A DNA stretch of 64,000 nucleotides from the NCBI RefSeq assembly GCF_900155615.1, contig NZ_FUHT01000004.1, positions 992,001-1,056,000 on the forward strand, written 5' to 3'. Under the pieces are notes generated by a model, which searched no databases, had not been told where the DNA came from, and saw only the letters and a program-made list of their open reading frames with translations. Below, in pieces: positions 61,002-64,000 of the stretch (position 1 is its first letter; each line of letters opens with the position of its first letter). This stretch comes from Massiliimalia massiliensis. GTDB lineage: Bacteria > Bacillota > Clostridia > Oscillospirales > Ruminococcaceae. The position numbers were made by a program, and so were the translations under genes.

Positions 61002-61036
61002 AAAAAGAGAGAGTACAAAAAGTACTCTCTCTTTTT
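61002..61036 (+). terminator. Terminator of the GntR gene
   Basis: AAAAAGAGAGAGTAC pairs with its complement (61002-61016 with 61022-61036), ending in five T. Confidence 0.9.
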
Positions 61037-61103
61037 GAGTATGGAAATATGTTGTCAATAACAATCATAGCTTCCCTTTTATCCCTATTGCACAACTTTC
61101 AGA

Positions 61104-63020
61104 TTACTCCACCATCCAGACGCGCATTCCTCCCGGCTTACGGTTGCCCCACGCATAATAGGGTACCGCCCGCAAGGTAACCGGCTTGCTTTCAAACGGC
61201 TTGTCGCAATAAAGCGCATCGCCTCCTTTCAGGCGCAGCCCCTCCATTGTCAGGACAGGCACTTTCCCGATATTAGAAAGCTCTTCTTCCCGTACCGTAA
61301 TTTTTGTCTCCCGCGGAATCCGCAGTGCTGCCAGGTCTCCGCCGTTATCCGTTTCCTCAAAGCAGTACACAACCGGCCCGCGCATCAGCGCGACGCATCC
61401 GGCATCCGCTCTGACTTTCGGGTTTGCATACATTCTCTGTACTTCCATCTCCAGCTTCAGGTCTACAGTATCTCCCTCATGCCATTGGCGTTCCAAATAA
61501 GCGTAGCCGTCCTTTTTATTTGGCTGGACTGCTTCCCCGTTAACAGAAACTGATATATTTTTGCACCAGCCGGGAATATGTACCGCAAAGAAAAAGTCGG
61601 ACTGGCCGCCAGACGGATGAATCGTATACTGGATTGCCCCATTCCAGGGATAGGCGGACTTACAATCGATCTGTACTCCGCCGCCGCATTGGAAGCTTGC
61701 CGTTCCGCCCAGGAAGGTGTGTGCAAAAACCCCATCCCGGTTTTCTCCCCACGCATATTCTCCCAGGGAGGTGAGCAGCCGGGAGACGTTCGGCGGGCAG
61801 CAAGCACATCCATACCATTTGGGACGTTCCGGAAGTACATGCTTATATTCCGGAAGGACGCCTGACACGCCCGGTACGACTTCCAATGGATTCACATAAA
61901 AGAACTGCCTTCCATTTAGCTGCATTCCGCTCAAAATACCGTTATACAGCTCCTTTTCCAAAATGTCCGCATATTCCCCTTTTACTTCCATCTCCAGCAT
62001 CCGTCTGGCAAAGAATACCATAGCCACAGAAGCGCAGGTTTCAGCATATATCAGGTCATTCGGCAATTCATAGTCAATGGAAAATGCTTCTCCGTGTACG
62101 GTTGCACCAATTCCGCCTGTAATGTACATCTGCCGGTTTACAATATTATTCCATAACCGCCGGCACGCCTCCCGCAGCTCCTGATCCTCTGTTTCCGCAG
62201 CAAGGTCGGCCATGGCTGTATACATATACGTCGCACGGACAGCATGACCTACCGCTTTTTCCTGCTGCCGTACCGGCGCATGAACCTGCGCATATTTCCT
62301 ATCTTCGGGATCGAGATGAAAATGAGCCCACTCTCTCTGTTTCACTTCTTCCTGAAAATATTCCGGTTCCGTTCCACGCTCATCCAAAAAATACCGGGCG
62401 GTGTCCAGATACTCTTGTTTTCCGGTCATCCGGTAGAGACGCAGTAAGGCCAGCTCTATCTCCTGATGTCCGGGGTATCCCCGTACCTTGCCCTTTCCAA
62501 AGCGGCTGCAAATCAAATCAGCAGTTTTGCACATGATATTCAGGAAGCTGTCCTTGCCAGTTGCCTCTTTATATGCTACCGCCGCCTCAATCATATGTCC
62601 GGCACAGTATAATTCATGGCATTCCTGCAAATTCTGCCATTTATGCTCCGGTTCCTTGAGGATAAAATAAGTATTCAGATATCCGTCGCTTTCCTGAGCG
62701 CGTCCGATTAGCGCAATCACTTCATCTGCTTTCTGTTCTAAAGCTGTGTTGGGCTTGATGATCAGGGAATACGCCACAGCCTCCAGCCATTTTGCCAGAT
62801 CACTGTCCTGAAAGACCATCCCATAAAAATCTTCCTTTGAATCTCCGGCGGCAATTCGGAAATTTTCAATGGCATGGCTTTTTTCAGCGCCCTCTACCCG
62901 ATCCTCCAACGCGTCGGCCTGATAGGGCAATACTGTCTCAACAACTAATTTCTGCAGAGGAGACCAAAATCCGTCTTTGACCGATACCTGGTTTAATGCT
63001 ACTGTTCTTTGATTTTTCAT
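61104..63020 (-). CDS. GH127 beta-L-arabinofuranosidase
   Basis: A 638-residue GH127 protein, (alpha/alpha)6 barrel with beta-sandwiches. The Zn/thiolate active-site region is present: the catalytic Cys in CACCPPNVSR, the Glu in DLIYAETCASVAM, and ITGGIGATVHGEAF; the end reads PYYAWGNRKPGGMRVWM. It removes beta-linked L-arabinofuranose from plant glycans. There is no signal peptide, so it works inside the cell on imported oligosaccharides. Controlled by the divergent LacI regulator, by position. Confidence 0.92.
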   Translation of the reverse strand: MKNQRTVALNQVSVKDGFWSPLQKLVVETVLPYQADALEDRVEGAEKSHAIENFRIAAGDSKEDFYGMVFQDSDLAKWLEAVAYSLIIKPNTALEQKADEVIALIGRAQESDGYLNTYFILKEPEHKWQNLQECHELYCAGHMIEAAVAYKEATGKDSFLNIMCKTADLICSRFGKGKVRGYPGHQEIELALLRLYRMTGKQEYLDTARYFLDERGTEPEYFQEEVKQREWAHFHLDPEDRKYAQVHAPVRQQEKAVGHAVRATYMYTAMADLAAETEDQELREACRRLWNNIVNRQMYITGGIGATVHGEAFSIDYELPNDLIYAETCASVAMVFFARRMLEMEVKGEYADILEKELYNGILSGMQLNGRQFFYVNPLEVVPGVSGVLPEYKHVLPERPKWYGCACCPPNVSRLLTSLGEYAWGENRDGVFAHTFLGGTASFQCGGGVQIDCKSAYPWNGAIQYTIHPSGGQSDFFFAVHIPGWCKNISVSVNGEAVQPNKKDGYAYLERQWHEGDTVDLKLEMEVQRMYANPKVRADAGCVALMRGPVVYCFEETDNGGDLAALRIPRETKITVREEELSNIGKVPVLTMEGLRLKGGDALYCDKPFESKPVTLRAVPYYAWGNRKPGGMRVWMVE

Positions 63021-63051
63021 CTCAAACCGGCTCCTTTCTATACAGCGCCAT

Positions 63052-63169
63052 TTGATTAATTTTGATTAATTATTTTTAAAAATCGATTATTTTGTGTTTA
63101 TTATAGTAATATATTCTTTACCTGTCAATAGATTTTTACAAAAAAGATTTGATAACCAAAATTAATCAA
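63052..63169. promoter_or_regulatory. Three TTGATTAAT repeats, LacI operator candidates
   Basis: TTGATTAAT occurs in direct order at 63052-63060 and 63062-63070, in the GH127 leader downstream of its -10, and inverted at 63161-63169 between the two divergent promoters. This is the arrangement expected for a LacI-type repressor blocking GH127 and itself. Confidence 0.55.
63100..63128 (-). promoter_or_regulatory. Consensus promoter of the GH127 gene
   Basis: Minus strand TTGACA (63123-63128), 17 bases, TATAAT (63100-63105): perfect match to consensus, so tight repression is expected. Confidence 0.8.
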
Positions 63170-63186
63170 GATTATTTTTGATTATC

Positions 63187-63215
63187 TTTACTTTTTTAAA
63201 ACGTTGTGGTATGAT
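63187..63215 (+). promoter_or_regulatory. Promoter of the LacI gene
   Basis: TTTACT (63187-63192), 17 bases, TATGAT (63210-63215). The TTGATTAAT copy at 63161-63169 lies just upstream. Confidence 0.55.
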
Positions 63216-63254
63216 AGCCTTGATAAAGTCATAAGAAAAGAAGTGATTTTCATC

Positions 63255-64000
63255 ATGAAGCATATCGATATTGCTAGGCAATTAAATATTTCTACAGCTA
63301 CTGTTTCCAACGCGCTCTCCGGTAAAGGTCGGATGAGTGAGGAGCTTCGAAACAGGATTATTCAAATTGCAGAAGCGGGCGGATATGTCCGAAAAAGCAA
63401 ACCGACTAATACGGGAAAGCGTACCGTCAATATTGTGGTCGAGCAGCTCAGCGTTGATTTCTGTCACCGCATTCTTACCGGAATGTGCCGGGCGGCCAGA
63501 GAACATCAGATCACTCTGCAAATCTACGACATGAGCATTGTCGACTACGGATACGGTATCTCACCTCCGGAGGAATGGCTGTCAGATTATATCCGCAATT
63601 TTCTGAAAAATGTTGACAATTCAGCTCTGGGAATGCTCTATGTTTCCCAATATACGCGGGATGTCTCCGGCATCCTTCCCAAGCTCCCCTATCCAGTCGT
63701 GTACGCCTATTGCTGTCCTGATGACGCCAGTATCTCCGTCAATATTGACGACGAGCAGGGCGCATATCTCGCCACCTCGCATCTGCTGGAAAAAGGCTGT
63801 CAGTCTCCCGCTATGATCTGTGGCCCAATTAACAATATCCCGACCAGCAACCGGTACATCGGTTATCAGCGAGCAATTATTGACCATGGTTTGACATTAG
63901 ATCCCACCATGATCTGTATCAAGGATTGGGGAATCGATGACGGATACCGGGCGATGAAGGAGCTTATTGGCTCCGGAAAGATTCCCGATGCAATTTTTGC
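63255..64000 (+). CDS. LacI-family transcriptional regulator (truncated by window end)
   Basis: About 248 residues of a LacI regulator: helix-turn-helix MKHIDIARQLNISTATVSNA with the hinge ALSGKGRMSEE, then a periplasmic-binding-like domain (TVNIVVEQLSVDFCHRILTG, VVYAYCCPDDASISVNIDD, AAYL-like EQGAYLATSHLLEKG, IPTSNRYIGYQRAI). ATG at 63255. Divergent from GH127 and probably its repressor, sensing an arabinose-containing sugar. It may lead a further sugar operon beyond the window. Confidence 0.88.
   Translation, partial: MKHIDIARQLNISTATVSNALSGKGRMSEELRNRIIQIAEAGGYVRKSKPTNTGKRTVNIVVEQLSVDFCHRILTGMCRAAREHQITLQIYDMSIVDYGYGISPPEEWLSDYIRNFLKNVDNSALGMLYVSQYTRDVSGILPKLPYPVVYAYCCPDDASISVNIDDEQGAYLATSHLLEKGCQSPAMICGPINNIPTSNRYIGYQRAIIDHGLTLDPTMICIKDWGIDDGYRAMKELIGSGKIPDAIF

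Overview
The window is a chromosomal segment of an anaerobic low-to-mid GC Firmicute, most likely a spore-forming member of class Clostridia (Oscillospiraceae/Ruminococcaceae-like gut or sludge organism). This rests on the IspH-ribosomal protein S1 fusion, the cmk-plsC-ispH/rpsA gene order, an NAD-linked [FeFe]-hydrogenase operon, a SpoVB-type flippase, DUF4364 and DRTGG proteins, and sigma-A promoters with AGGAGG-type ribosome binding sites. No rRNA, tRNA, CRISPR array or prophage was seen. Genus-level assignment is not possible from the sequence alone.

Layout. 1-7.3 kb: a truncated CNNM/CorC-type membrane protein, a DUF3592 membrane protein that looks frameshifted, a DUF4364 protein, then a minus-strand housekeeping block (RpiR-type regulator, HI0933-type flavoprotein, cmk, plsC, ispH-rpsA). 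7.4-8.15 kb: a single-gene IS200-type insertion sequence with hairpin ends. 8.15-17.4 kb: DivIVA-like protein with a 44-residue protein and an orphan class I fumarase beta subunit, HAD phosphatase, secreted transglutaminase-like protein, Ca2+-type P-ATPase, a solute-binding lipoprotein whose domain order is circularly permuted, uracil-DNA glycosylase and an RlmA-like methyltransferase.

17.7-26.6 kb is a hydrogen-metabolism locus made of two divergent operons. The minus operon encodes the HydC/HydB/HydA electron-bifurcating type hydrogenase with a thioredoxin-like ferredoxin and a HATPase protein. The plus operon encodes two DRTGG proteins, an RsbW-like ATPase, a second, probably sensory [FeFe]-hydrogenase with an altered H-cluster loop, and a PHP-domain protein. 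26.7-28.8 kb is a thiol-redox operon (TlpA, 48-aa CXXC protein, NapH-like membrane ferredoxin, Rrf2 regulator), followed by an ECF sigma/anti-sigma pair, nadA, a SpoVB-like flippase and yaaA.

33.9-50.8 kb is a mixture: cupin, heterodimeric ABC exporter, GH32, MATE, sugar O-acetyltransferase, a GGDEF protein with a degenerate EAL domain, an Hpt protein, a zinc-ribbon membrane protein, LysR/YbaK divergon, proB, ZIP transporter and enolase. 50.97-61 kb is a ten-gene minus-strand operon (sugar ABC transporter without ATPase, NEIDD-type nucleoside hydrolase, RpiB, two TIM-barrel isomerases/epimerases, a split transketolase and a 2-hydroxyacid dehydrogenase), divergent from a GntR/FCD regulator. 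It looks like uptake and catabolism of a pentose-containing compound. The window ends with a GH127 beta-L-arabinofuranosidase and a divergent, truncated LacI regulator, with repeated TTGATTAAT operator candidates between them.

The strongest candidates for something undescribed are the permuted solute-binding protein (14980-15795), the putative H2-sensing module with a structured leader (23111-26611), and the pentoside operon (50975-60119).
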